Assembly (NCBI RefSeq): GCF_030734285.1
Contig: NZ_CP132295.1
Location: 558,001-622,000 of the forward strand
DNA from: Natronococcus sp. AD-5
GTDB lineage: Archaea > Halobacteriota > Halobacteria > Halobacteriales > Natrialbaceae
DNA: 64,000 nucleotides
Direction: 5' to 3'
In this document: positions 34,096 through 42,505 of the stretch, piece after piece
How positions within the stretch are numbered: position 1 is the stretch's first letter
Layout of the letters: each line of letters starts with the position of its first letter
The notes under the pieces: generated by a model
What the model saw: the letters and a program-made list of their open reading frames with translations, nothing else
What the model was told of the DNA's origin: nothing
Databases searched by the model: none
Translations under genes and position numbers: made by a program

Positions 34096-35103
34096 ATGTC
34101 ACACTCAGCACACTCGACAGCGATCAGTGCCGACAGTGCCGCCGAGATTCGAGCCGCTCGCCAGGCTGACTACGTCGCATTTCTCCATCGAGTCCCGTTC
34201 GCGATCGACGCACTCTCCCTCGGCTACGCGACCGGGTTTCGTGAGAATTGTTCCTACCAGCATACGCAGTACGAGACGCTCGAGTTGCCAGTCGGAATGC
34301 TCGACAACGACTTTCGCAATCCCGACCTCGAGCGATACATCGAGCGCTTCAGGGAGTACGAGCCTCACGTTGGTGTCCTCGGTGATGCTTACTCCGTCGA
34401 CGAGGCCCATGAGTACGTTCGCGCTTCGCGCGCCCTCCAAGCGAGTTATCCTGAATCGGAGCTCATGATCGTGCCGAAGTGCCGCGAGGCGATCGACGCG
34501 ATCCCGGAGGACATCGTACTCGGCTACCCGCGTGGGTACTCCGACCAGCTCGTACACGAGTTCTCCGATCCGGCAGACTGGCGTGGCCGACGAGTCCACA
34601 TTCTCGGCGGCAGTCCACGCAAGCAGGTAACCGCGATCGAGGCACTCACTCGGCCAACGCTCTCCGGGGATCCATCGGCAGACATCGTGAAGCTCGATTG
34701 GAACGGCTTGCATCGAGGAGCACAGTTCGGCGAATTCTGGACAGGCGAGGGCTAGGACGACAGCGGGCGGGACGCTGATCACGTCACCGTTTGAAAGTTA
34801 GTGCGCCACAGCTTGGGCCAGATCAAGGCCTTCTGGGAGGCTCAGGGCATTTGGCCGGAGACACAGCTCCACGACGTGGACGTCGATCTCGAGTACGAGG
34901 GACCAACGCCGAGCGACCTACAGAGCGCGGCGTGTGCAGCGTGTGGAGCGAACGTCTGGACAACCGACCGTGGCCCGTTCGTGGCTGAGTACGATACCGG
35001 TGAGGTCTGTGGGTACTGCTCGTACGACTGTTACTTCGAACATCGGACGCAGAACCGACTCGAGAAGATCGTCGACGAACGGAGCGTCTTCATGCCGCCG
35101 TAA
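34096..35103 (+). pseudogene. DUF6610-like protein with two in-frame stops
   Basis: A 219-residue first part (AFLHRVPFAIDALSLGYATGF, YETLELPVGMLDNDFRNPD, IVPKCREAIDAIPEDIVLGY, RRVHILGGSPRKQ, GLHRGAQFGEFWTGEG) meets TAG 34753-34755. The frame goes on DDSGRDADHVTV, TGA 34792-34794, then LVRHSLGQIKAFWEAQGIWP and a ribbon CAACGANVW...CGYCSYDC to TAA 35103. Relatives I recall read WDDSGRD and a VR start there, so a Trp and probably an Arg codon were lost. The DUF6610 name is from memory. Confidence 0.7.
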
Positions 35104-35139
35104 GCCGTTTTTTCACTTGAAGTCAGGTGTGCGACGAGC

Positions 35140-35173
35140 GTGATGTTGTTCGTCCCCCTGAGAGGGGTGAGGC
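35140..35173 (+). promoter_or_regulatory. Leader hairpin copy 15
   Basis: GTGATGTTGTTCGT, then CCCCCT-gag-AGGGG, then TGAGG. Nearly identical to copy 1. The ArdC-like gene starts 39 bases further on (35213). Confidence 0.7.
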
Positions 35174-35212
35174 GCTTTCGAACAGGCGAGAGCGTCAACA
35201 CGAGTGATTCCA

Positions 35213-36196
35213 ATGTCTGTGACCACAGAGCGACCAGCTTCGTTCACCGAGACCGAGACGCGCAGCGACGAGATGAATGAGACTATCGAAAACTGGGTTG
35301 ACGACCTTGTCGATCTCGTCGACGAGGCGGCGGCCAGTGAGGAGTTCAAAGCCTGGCTCGATGTGCAGAGCCACTTCCACGACTACTCCTACCGAAACAC
35401 ACTGCTCATCAAGCACCAGTATCCCCACGCAACCCGGGTTGCGGGGTACAACACGTGGCGCAACGAGTTCGACCGGCACGTCCGGGAAGGCGAGAGCGCG
35501 ATCTGGATCTGGGCTCCGATCATCACGAAACAGTGTCCTGAGTGCGGAAACTCGCCGAGTTACCACGAGAACAGTTCCTGTGAATACGACGAGACACCAC
35601 CCGAGGAATGGTCCAAAGGACTCGTCGGGTTCAAACCCACCGCCGTCTTCGACATCTCGCAGACTGAGGGAGAGCCGCTTCCTGCCCTCGAGACTGAGGC
35701 GACTGGTGACGCCGATAACCTGGTGCCGGCCCTTCTCGAGAGTGCAGAGCAGTTGGATGTCGACGCACAGATTGTGTCTTCTGAGGAGTGGCGTTACGGG
35801 AAAGCGAAGGGAGTCTGCAAACAGCGCTGTCCGATAACCATGCAGCCACGAATCGAGGTGATGGATCGAGATAATCAGGCAGACCTCGCCAGGACGCTCA
35901 TCCACGAGTACGCTCACGCCCTGTTGCACTTCGACATCGAGGATCGTGATGAGCGAGCCAAACGCGAGGTGGAGGCCGAAGCCGTTGCATACATCGTCGG
36001 GCGCTATTTCGAACTGGGGATGAGTGGATCGGCGTTCTACCTCGCGGCGTGGAGCAGTGACGATGCCGAGGCGATCACTGACCGGCTTGGTCGGATCAGC
36101 CACACAGTCCGAGAGCTGATCGATACCCTCGAACGAGAGTTCTTTGATCGAACGTGCACCGAAGACGGTAAAGCAGACACGGGTGAGTCGGAATGA
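35213..36196 (+). CDS. ArdC-like single-strand DNA-binding protein with metallopeptidase domain
   Basis: 327 residues. ArdC N-terminal domain: WLDVQSHFHDYSYRNTLLIKHQYPHATRVAGYNTW (about 48-82), the conserved F..YS..N..LI..Q.P.AT.VAGY.TW pattern. CPECG plus a second Cys may bind zinc (108-123). HEYAH (231-235) with a downstream Glu (EAEAVAYIVG) is an ImmA/IrrE-type zinc peptidase site. ArdC proteins protect incoming plasmid DNA against restriction. Last gene of the leader-hairpin series; context supports a mobile replicon. Confidence 0.85.
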   Translation: MSVTTERPASFTETETRSDEMNETIENWVDDLVDLVDEAAASEEFKAWLDVQSHFHDYSYRNTLLIKHQYPHATRVAGYNTWRNEFDRHVREGESAIWIWAPIITKQCPECGNSPSYHENSSCEYDETPPEEWSKGLVGFKPTAVFDISQTEGEPLPALETEATGDADNLVPALLESAEQLDVDAQIVSSEEWRYGKAKGVCKQRCPITMQPRIEVMDRDNQADLARTLIHEYAHALLHFDIEDRDERAKREVEAEAVAYIVGRYFELGMSGSAFYLAAWSSDDAEAITDRLGRISHTVRELIDTLEREFFDRTCTEDGKADTGESE

Positions 36197-36424
36197 GTAA
36201 GTTAGTGATCGACATCGAAATTTGGACTGACAAGAGAGACGATGATTAAGCAACATGTGGGTGATGCGATGACTGCGAGATATCTCCCACATAGCTGCGG
36301 CGAATGACCGTAGGGAATGTGCAGCAGTGTTAATATGAAAGGTGATCACTGCCCGGTTTTGGTGGATCAGTTGTCAAGATATATGTTTTTGAATATGAAC
36401 ACTAGATACAGGAGAGAGTGAAGA

Positions 36425-36529
36425 ATGGTAACACGGAAACGAGCCCAAAACTGGGCGTGTCGACACGGTACCATCGAGTGGCGAGGGTTTCCATGTATAG
36501 CTATGGTGCGTGAAAGTCGATGTCGTTGA
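36425..36529 (+). CDS. Conserved 34-residue ORF overlapping the PH-domain gene
   Basis: MVTRKRAQNWACRHGTIEWRGF..., ending TGTCGTTGA; the last 10 bases contain the ATG of the next gene. The second copy at 48169-48276 (MVTRKQTQNWTRRRG...) keeps length and overlap while its downstream gene has decayed. Two Trp, several Arg. It could be a coupling peptide or the real N-terminal neighbour; function unknown. Confidence 0.5.
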   Translation: MVTRKRAQNWACRHGTIEWRGFPCIAMVRESRCR

Positions 36530-37089
36530 AAGCGTTAGTGAGGCCGCGAGAGAACGTCGAAGACGCCAACTGGCTTCACTTAACGGAGGGTGAGCATGTA
36601 CAGTGGTCCGGGCGCCCCTCTCAGTTTACGATCGCGGTCGCGATCGCCGTTGGCCTGGTCTTCGTACTCCTTGGCATTGTTGGCACAGCAGCCCTCATGC
36701 CGATTCTTGACGGGCGGGATCTGCCAACCTGGGTTGGATACCTCCCGCTCGTATTCACTGTTCTCGGTGTGGTGATCGCCGGAATGACGTATTTGCGCTG
36801 GCTGCGGCTGCTGTACGTGATCACCGACGAAGAGATCTACGTCAAATACGGGCTCATCTCACGCGACGTCACGCAAGTTCGGCTTGATCGAGTCCAAAAC
36901 ACTGCCTACAACCAGAGCATCCTCGAGCGAGTGCTCTCGTTTGGCGACGTCCGCATATACACTGCCGGAACGAGTACCGAAGACATCACGTTTCTAGATG
37001 TCCCCAATCCAGAACAGGTTAAATCCACACTCATCCAGCTGCTCAGTGAACAACACAGCGGTAACGGCAAAGAAAACCCTAACCCGTGA
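36520..37089 (+). CDS. PH-domain membrane protein (YdbT/bPH2 type)
   Basis: 189 residues. Soluble start (1-32), two membrane helices, about 35-60 (FTIAVAIAVGLVFVLLGIVG) and 74-95 (LPLVFTVLGVVIAGMTYLRW), then the bacterial PH-like domain: YVITDEEIYVKYGLISRDVTQVRLD, ILERVLSFGDVRIYTAG, DITFLDVPNPEQVKSTL. Membrane-associated; role in lipid or envelope stress is only suggested for the family. Starts inside the upstream mini-ORF. A broken copy is at 48267-48833. Confidence 0.85.
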   Translation: MSLKALVRPRENVEDANWLHLTEGEHVQWSGRPSQFTIAVAIAVGLVFVLLGIVGTAALMPILDGRDLPTWVGYLPLVFTVLGVVIAGMTYLRWLRLLYVITDEEIYVKYGLISRDVTQVRLDRVQNTAYNQSILERVLSFGDVRIYTAGTSTEDITFLDVPNPEQVKSTLIQLLSEQHSGNGKENPNP

Positions 37090-37693
37090 CCGATTATCGA
37101 TACTGATAGTACCTGCCCGAGAACCAATTTTGGAGTCGCCACTACTGGCTTGTGCTCACACTTGCACTGCAGGAGCAACCGGCTTCGGATTATTCGACAC
37201 AATCAGACCCGTGTGTCCCGACTAAGCAATGGCTCTTCTGTCGACATTGTGACGAGGGACTATTCACGTGTTCGACGGCTGTGAGACTGCCTCAGATTCC
37301 TCTATCCCGCGACGCCGATTTGGGCTGTGATCGATATGGAACACCACAGCACGACCCCGGTCCAGAGCAAGAGATTCGACAAGCGGCGTGCGACAGCGCT
37401 GCACTTGATGAGTTTGTGACCCCTGAAAGGGTGCGGGGGCTCGAACAAAACCCACCGCGGAGAATGATAAGATTAATTGACAGAGTAACAGCCTTGTCAG
37501 ACGCTGAGACGGCTCGTTTTCTGATCGGGGGTATTGCTGGATGGCTGCACACGATGAGTGCTGGATGCCGAGCTGTTCAGTTCCTGCTCGCGATCGAGCA
37601 GAATACGTTGGTCGGTCCTGGCGGACAGCTGTGAAGTCCGCTACGAGCATCTGCAATCAGATCCTCGAGATGCCGTTTGGAGGATAGATATTG
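37090..37693. other. Region without a clearly supported gene
   Basis: A + strand frame (37152-37634) includes FVTPERVRGLEQNPPRRMIRLIDRV and ALSDAETARFLIGGIAGWLH, which could be part of a worn gene, but its start is Gln/Cys-rich and no motif is recognised. The minus-strand frames over it are Ser/Arg-rich shadows. Confidence 0.3.
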
Positions 37694-37897
37694 ATGCTCG
37701 AGCAAATTGACCACCGTGGAAAGCGATTCACGGTCGATCACGATAATGTCGTCGAAGACAACGTGGCAGCTGAACGATATCGTCGAGCAGAAGCGTTCGA
37801 ACGTCAGGCCCAGCGAGAGCTTCGTGAGTCTGAACGGGCGAAAGCAATCGCCGGACCAACTGGTGCAAATCCCGACGTCGAGGTGCTTAAACAATGA
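37694..37897 (+). CDS. 67-residue charged helical protein
   Basis: MLEQIDHRGKRFTVDHDNVV, then AAERYRRAEAFERQAQREL. A ggagg sequence lies 11 bases before the start (37678-37682). The TGA overlaps the next ATG (ATGA, 37894-37897). First of three tightly overlapping small ORFs. Unknown. Confidence 0.5.
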   Translation: MLEQIDHRGKRFTVDHDNVVEDNVAAERYRRAEAFERQAQRELRESERAKAIAGPTGANPDVEVLKQ

Positions 37898-37956
37898 TGC
37901 CGGACGGTTCAGATCCGTATGACGTTTCGGGTCCGACCGAGCACTTGTGTCGATGA
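37894..37956 (+). CDS. 20-residue linking ORF
   Basis: MMPDGSDPYDVSGPTEHLCR, ending TGA that overlaps the next ATG (ATGA at 37953-37956). It links two other ORFs through four-base overlaps. Too short to name; included for the coupling. Confidence 0.3.
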   Translation: MMPDGSDPYDVSGPTEHLCR

Positions 37957-38159
37957 CCCAGTTCCCGACTCGGCGTACAGTGATTGCGGATATCATCCAG
38001 AACGCGAAACTGTTGATGGCAGGCAGGTTCCTATCGATGAGCTTCACGAAACGTTTCTCGACGCCGAACGAAACCTCAGAGAGATCGATCACTGGATTGG
38101 GTGCCGCTGCAGACGCGTATGTTCGGCTCGATCCTGAGTATCGCGACGGAGGTGAGTGA
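37953..38159 (+). CDS. 68-residue small protein
   Basis: MTQFPTRRTVIADIIQNAKLLMAGRFL, then SITGLGAAADAYVRLDPEYRD. Start overlaps the previous TGA; ends 1 base before a convergent gene. Composition is basic for a halophile in its first half. Unknown function. Confidence 0.4.
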   Translation: MTQFPTRRTVIADIIQNAKLLMAGRFLSMSFTKRFSTPNETSERSITGLGAAADAYVRLDPEYRDGGE

Positions 38160-38160
38160 C

Positions 38161-38448
38161 TCAGGCCGTTTGACCCATCCGCACGCCGTCTATCCTGAGT
38201 TTCGACTGGCTGCCTAGCTCTACTTCTGCGGTTGTCGATGGAGGAATATTCTTGTGGTGACGGAGATAGCTAACGTAGCCGTCATCGACGCGGTCGAGCT
38301 TCGCGTGGCAGACCCATTTCGGTCCGTACCGATTCGCCGCTAGATTTCGGTATGGACACAGGAAAATCGTCCGATTGGTTCCATCGATTCGCGGCGTTTC
38401 GACGATTCTGACATCCACAGCCCGATACGCGAATCCTAATCGGCGCAC
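38161..38448 (-). CDS. Unknown 95-residue protein
   Basis: MRRLGFAYRAVDVRIVETPRI, then IFLCPYRNLAANRYGPKWVCH and AEVELGSQSKLRIDGV. Two Cys spaced too far for a normal knuckle. Convergent with the preceding + strand ORF (one base between stops). Possibly a basic nucleic-acid-binding protein; family not known. Confidence 0.45.
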   Translation of the reverse strand: MRRLGFAYRAVDVRIVETPRIDGTNRTIFLCPYRNLAANRYGPKWVCHAKLDRVDDGYVSYLRHHKNIPPSTTAEVELGSQSKLRIDGVRMGQTA

Positions 38449-38658
38449 GACGGTGTTAGGCTATTCGCGCCGAGAAACAGGAGGTGGGCGAATGCGCAGC
38501 CGAACGCATGGAGCGCCTTCTCAAGCATTGGTTGCAGGTAGGGTGAGTACACCCAAATATATTGATTCATCGTATGAGGGCCGAGGACTCAACCGGCCCC
38601 GGAGCATACTGTCGTATCGTACAGTTCGGACGGATACTGCGGCGGCACTCGATACACA

Positions 38659-39417
38659 ATGGTAACCCAGAACTCGAAACCAGCCGATCCGAAGGAAAGA
38701 GAAGGAAGCGGTAAAACCGATCGACTGACCCAACTAAGGCGAGTCCTCTCGGTCATGGGACACAACCGGAACGGAATGGTCGCTGCGCTGGCTGGCGGGC
38801 TCCTCCTCGTTGATGCACTCCGGACTGCGAAGCGTGATAAACGCCGGGCAGGGGTACTCGTCCTCAGTGGGGGTGTACTACTCGGCCTTGGGCTCCGACA
38901 GCGCCGATCAGAAGACGAGACGCCCACCGAAGGTAGCGATGAAGCAACCGAACACGACGGTACAGAATCGACCAGTGCAGACGTCGGGGAGCGAAAGGTG
39001 TCCGACGAGGCCCGCGCCCACCGAGAGCGTTCCGACGTCCAGCACCAGCCCCAGAAGAATCCACGCGGCGTCTCCGGAGAACCCGACGTCGAAACCGAGA
39101 CCGACCCTGACGAGGGGGACATCCAGTTCACGACGGAACAAGAGGCGGCGGAGACTGAACCGAAACCCCATCTCGATAGTGACGCGAAGGATCCGCGGCA
39201 CACTGATGATGATCCCGAGACGACCGACGACCACGTCACGATCGACCTTTCGGAGTCTGCGATGGCCGACGAGGCCAGTGAGGCGTCGGGACCGGCCGAC
39301 GAGCAATCATACCCGGCCCGTGAGGGGACCGATCCTGAGCCGATGTCAGAGAAGGCTCCACCACGGGTAGGCCAAGGGGCCGTGGCGAACACCGGTCCGG
39401 ACAGCGGTGATCACTAG
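38659..39417 (+). CDS. Acidic membrane-anchored protein, C-terminus possibly cut by TAG
   Basis: 252 residues. Residues 36-80 hold two weak hydrophobic helices (MVAALAGGLLLVDALRTA and GVLVLSGGVLLGLGL) around a basic loop. The rest is a long acidic, disordered tail. After TAG 39415-39417 the frame continues with 20 halophile-like residues (AGDETWEAEDASEDNDEERT) to TGA 39480, so CAG to TAG truncation is possible. Family not named. Confidence 0.6.
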   Translation: MVTQNSKPADPKEREGSGKTDRLTQLRRVLSVMGHNRNGMVAALAGGLLLVDALRTAKRDKRRAGVLVLSGGVLLGLGLRQRRSEDETPTEGSDEATEHDGTESTSADVGERKVSDEARAHRERSDVQHQPQKNPRGVSGEPDVETETDPDEGDIQFTTEQEAAETEPKPHLDSDAKDPRHTDDDPETTDDHVTIDLSESAMADEASEASGPADEQSYPAREGTDPEPMSEKAPPRVGQGAVANTGPDSGDH

Positions 39418-39590
39418 GCCGGTGACGAAACCTGGGAGGCCGAAGATGCGTCGGAAGACAATGACGAGGAAAGAACCTGAATTCGGTCGTTCGTAAGCGA
39501 TGCCGATCAGGACGACCGGCGTGCCAGTGATCGGTTGGGTGGCGGAGGTGGCTGGCCACGAACACCGCCCGCTGTGGCGAATCTGTTCGA

Positions 39591-39809
39591 CTACGAGCGA
39601 GCGGTATACTCGCGCCACGTGCCGAGCGAAAACAGAACGATCCCGATGAGAACGATTCCGAGTTCGAGCAGGAACATCTCGGGATCCGGAACGCCTTCGA
39701 TCACTCGGTGCCAGCCAAGCAGCCAGTGAAACACGATATTGTCGATGACCGCAGCCGCACCGATGACGATCAACGCACCGTTGAGCATCGCATCGGTCCG
39801 TTCGTGCAT
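39591..39809 (-). CDS. Small two-helix membrane protein (DUF2243-like fragment)
   Basis: 72 residues. Helix 1 about 8-27 (LNGALIVIGAAAVIDNIVFHWL), helix 2 about 47-65 (LELGIVLIGIVLFSLGTW). The IDNIVFHWLLGWH stretch resembles DUF2243 proteins (DGIVxHxxLxxHH), which are longer, so this may be a shortened member. Single gene. Confidence 0.5.
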   Translation of the reverse strand: MHERTDAMLNGALIVIGAAAVIDNIVFHWLLGWHRVIEGVPDPEMFLLELGIVLIGIVLFSLGTWREYTARS

Positions 39810-39839
39810 ACTGCACCATACGAGCGACCTGAGCTAAAA

Positions 39840-40156
39840 CTGGCAGGAAAGGAGATCTACGATGATGGGCTCCCAATCATCCATCGCCGTTTTATCGCCT
39901 ACCTCTCATTTCTTAGCTCATCAATGCCGGACATCCAGCTCGGGCCAAGTGGTACTCCTTCAAAAGTAATTGACTGAGATGGGAAGATGCGTGCGTCAGC
40001 ACCATTGCTGCACCGATAATTGAGGGATCACGGTAAAATCGCGGTTTCAAAGGTTGTACAGAATACAGATTTCGGGAGCAATAGTATTCAGTATTAACTT
40101 CAGTCACGACCTAGCCGAAGGGATGGTTTTACGCCAATTCGAGCAGATATTGGGAT
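39840..40156. other. Intergenic, no gene seen
   Basis: Only short frames. The last 60 bases before ATG 40157 should hold the epimerase promoter (tagtattcagtattaac near 40081-40097 is AT-rich). Confidence 0.4.
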
Positions 40157-41041
40157 ATGAGAGTTCTTGTTACCGGTGGAACTGGGTTTGTCGGCAGGCA
40201 TCTGTGCGAGGTGCTAGACGAACGAGGCCATGAGGTGACGGCGATGTCACGGGATCCGGATGACAGTGTTGTTCCTGACGACGTGAATACTGTCGAGGGC
40301 GACGTCACCGATAGAAACTCGATCAATGACGTAATCAAAGATCAGGATGCTGTAGTTCACTTAGTTGCTCTCTCGCCGTTATATGAGCCGTCAGGGGATG
40401 CGGGTCACCAAGAGATCCATGTCGGGGGTACCGAAACGGTAATTGAAGCCATGGTGGCTCATGAAGTCACCCGACTCGTTCATATGAGCGCGCTAGGGGC
40501 CGATCCTACTGGGCTGACTGCCTACATTCGTGCGAAAGGCGAGGCCGAACGCGCGGTGCAGCAATCGGATCTGGACTGGGTGATCTTCCGTCCGTCGATT
40601 ATCTTCGGCGACGGCGACGAGATACGGCCGTTTACGAAAAAGCTGACAACACCGTATGTCACCGGACTTCCCGGCGGCGGGTCCACACCGTTCCAACTGA
40701 TCTGGGTGCGCGACATCATCCCAATGATGGCTGATGCAGTCGCAGACGATGACCACCTTGGCCAGACGTACCAGATCGGCGGTCCAGAAGTGCTGACACT
40801 CGCCGATGTGACACGACTCATCTACCAATCTGGGGGAAAGTCGGTCAGAATCATCCCAATCCCGATGCCGGCCGTTGGCTTCGGCCTATTCATCGCTGAC
40901 GGTATTCCGTTCATCCCTTTCGGAACTGATCAGTATCGAGCGCTCAAGTTCGATAATACCACCGATGAAAATGATATTGATTCGTTTAATGTCTCTTCAG
41001 ATAACCTACATACATTAGAGGATTATTTAGATATTGGATGA
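40157..41041 (+). CDS. NAD(P)-binding atypical SDR / NDUFA9-like epimerase, copy A
   Basis: 294 residues. GGTGFVGRHLCEVL (7-20) is the Rossmann G-x-x-G-x-x-G. DAVVHLVALSP and VHMSALGAD are the NAD-binding and active-site strands; YIRAKGEAERAV holds the Y-x3-K pair. IFRPSIIFGDGDE and the C-terminal hydrophobic segment follow. Atypical SDRs of this kind act as NADH/quinone-linked or sugar-nucleotide reductases; substrate unknown. A paralogue lies at 49395-50285 on the other strand. Confidence 0.85.
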   Translation: MRVLVTGGTGFVGRHLCEVLDERGHEVTAMSRDPDDSVVPDDVNTVEGDVTDRNSINDVIKDQDAVVHLVALSPLYEPSGDAGHQEIHVGGTETVIEAMVAHEVTRLVHMSALGADPTGLTAYIRAKGEAERAVQQSDLDWVIFRPSIIFGDGDEIRPFTKKLTTPYVTGLPGGGSTPFQLIWVRDIIPMMADAVADDDHLGQTYQIGGPEVLTLADVTRLIYQSGGKSVRIIPIPMPAVGFGLFIADGIPFIPFGTDQYRALKFDNTTDENDIDSFNVSSDNLHTLEDYLDIG

Positions 41042-41216
41042 TTGAAAATGTATCCTTCAGGCTTCGTCAACGGATCACTCGGAATCGCCGACGTTGAATA
41101 CAGTGCTATCTGGAATATCATGTTGCGGAACTATCTAATATTATATTTTATACGTAGTGGTATTAGATAAGCCGGATATAGATCTGATTCTGGATAGAAC
41201 GGACACTCTGGTCTGC

Positions 41217-41474
41217 CTATCGGACGATTGTTACCGGTACTGGTGCTCGGCGAGCAACCGTTTCTGCGACACTCCCTAACAGAACTCGACTCGTGCCGGT
41301 CCGCCCGTGACTTCCGAGCACGATATGATCGATGTCGTGTTCTTCCGCGTATTGCACGATCGCCCGCGCTGACGACCCGACAATCGTTTCTGCATCAAGA
41401 TTTGCATCCTGCTGTTCAGCTACCTTTTTCACGTCTGTCAGAATTTCTTCAGCCTCGCTTTCTCGGCACTGTCT
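41217..41474 (-). pseudogene. UspA C-terminal fragment, copy A
   Basis: Reads ESEAEEILTDVKKVAEQQDAN, then IVQYAEEHDIDHIVLGSHGRTGTSRVLLGS and VPVTIVR to TGA 41217. The last part is the nucleotide-binding GSHGRTG...GSVA motif of universal stress proteins. The N-terminal half is missing beyond about 41474. Convergent with the epimerase, and part of the block duplicated at 49084-50285. Confidence 0.75.
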
Positions 41475-41959
41475 AGTTGAGCCAGTTTGAGAAGTGAGCA
41501 GGTCGTGAAATTGAGTTGGATTGATGCTCGCAGACCTGCTCAGCGAGAGCTACGAGGCGGATTTAGAAGAATCTTGGGAGAACGAGCGGACGGCTCGGTA
41601 CGCCGACGACGGAACGCCTGTACTCAAGTCGACGCACACGATCACGGACCCCGTATACGCGCTCCGATCGATGGGCTACGTCGACGTCGGCACTCCGGGT
41701 ACCCCGTCTTCCGGCCGTCGACTTGATATAATGACAGCAATCAGCATTGTCTACGTAAATCTTTATACCAAAATTTGAAGATAATGTCGTCAGTATGAAT
41801 ATCCTCGGAACATCGCAGTACGAACACGATGTCACGCTGCGGAGATTGATCGTATTTGTATTATCGTGAATGAGATCGGGAGAATTCCGGGAACGTGTGG
41901 ATACACGGCATTCAGTATTGTGAACTCCTGATCGTATACCCTCGAGTCATCGTGACCGA
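41475..41959. other. Region with one doubtful ORF
   Basis: A + strand frame from ATG 41524 to 41778 reads MLADLLSESYEADLEESWEN, then VLKSTHTITDPVYALRSMGYVD, halophile-like at first and then hydrophobic. It may be the start of a lost gene. The rest is AT-rich and empty. Confidence 0.35.
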
Positions 41960-42470
41960 ATTTGATTCAAACGAAGCGATATACCAATCCTTGGTCAGGA
42001 GCGCCACTACCTGCGGTCGGTCGACGACGTGGTCTCGACTAGCCGCACCACGAAGGCAACCGTCGAGCGACTCCTCGGCAATGCGGACCATCCTCGGATA
42101 GTCGCTCGGCCCGGACGCGGTCACCGCTCACCGGACCTCTCGCGCAAGGAGATCGCCACTCGAACGAGCACCCGCTCCGAGTTCTGTTCGTCGGCAACCT
42201 GCTCCTGCGGAAAGGGCTCCGCGTGCTCGTCGCCGGTCTCGTACGCCTCCCGGCGGACATTTGGCGACTCATGGTCGTCGGCGGCCCGGTAGACCGCCGG
42301 TACGCCGTCGAGATCCGTCGGCTGATCAATCGACTGGAGCTCGAGGAATCGGTGGCGGTGACCGGTCGGCTCTCTGACGAGGAACTGGCAGACCGTCTCC
42401 GCTGCCAGATGCCGCCACGATCCTGGCTTCGCCTGCCGGCTCAGCCATTGCTGCCCAACGATCAATGGAG
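41960..42470 (+). pseudogene. Glycosyltransferase (GT4-like) remnant
   Basis: Pieces in different frames: TTKATVERLLGNADHPRIVARPGR (about 42043-42120), then GLRVLVAGLVRLPADIWRLMVVGGPVD and LEESVAVTGRLSDEELADRL (about 42210-42405). This is the nucleotide-sugar binding half of group 1 glycosyltransferases (LRVLFVG...V.GRLSDEEL). The N-terminal domain and the EGFG-type end are missing, and at least one shift separates the pieces. Confidence 0.65.
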
Positions 42471-42505
42471 GGGATTCCATGGTACTGGGCGAGCATAGCT
42501 AATCT

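Noticed and set aside
617-34794. TGA or TAG recoded as an amino acid (altered genetic code)
   Set aside because: Both TGA and TAG serve as normal terminators for many genes here, stops replace several different residues, and some carry additional frameshifts, so decay is the simpler reading.
7697-35173. CRISPR array or integron attC sites for the 15-copy repeat
   Set aside because: Spacing is irregular (0.3-7 kb) with genes between, no short unique spacers, no cas genes, no integron-type integrase next to it; copies sit at ribosome sites.
35195-36349. 384-codon minus-strand ORF
   Set aside because: Exact antisense of the ArdC-like gene; long shadows are common in GC-rich DNA.
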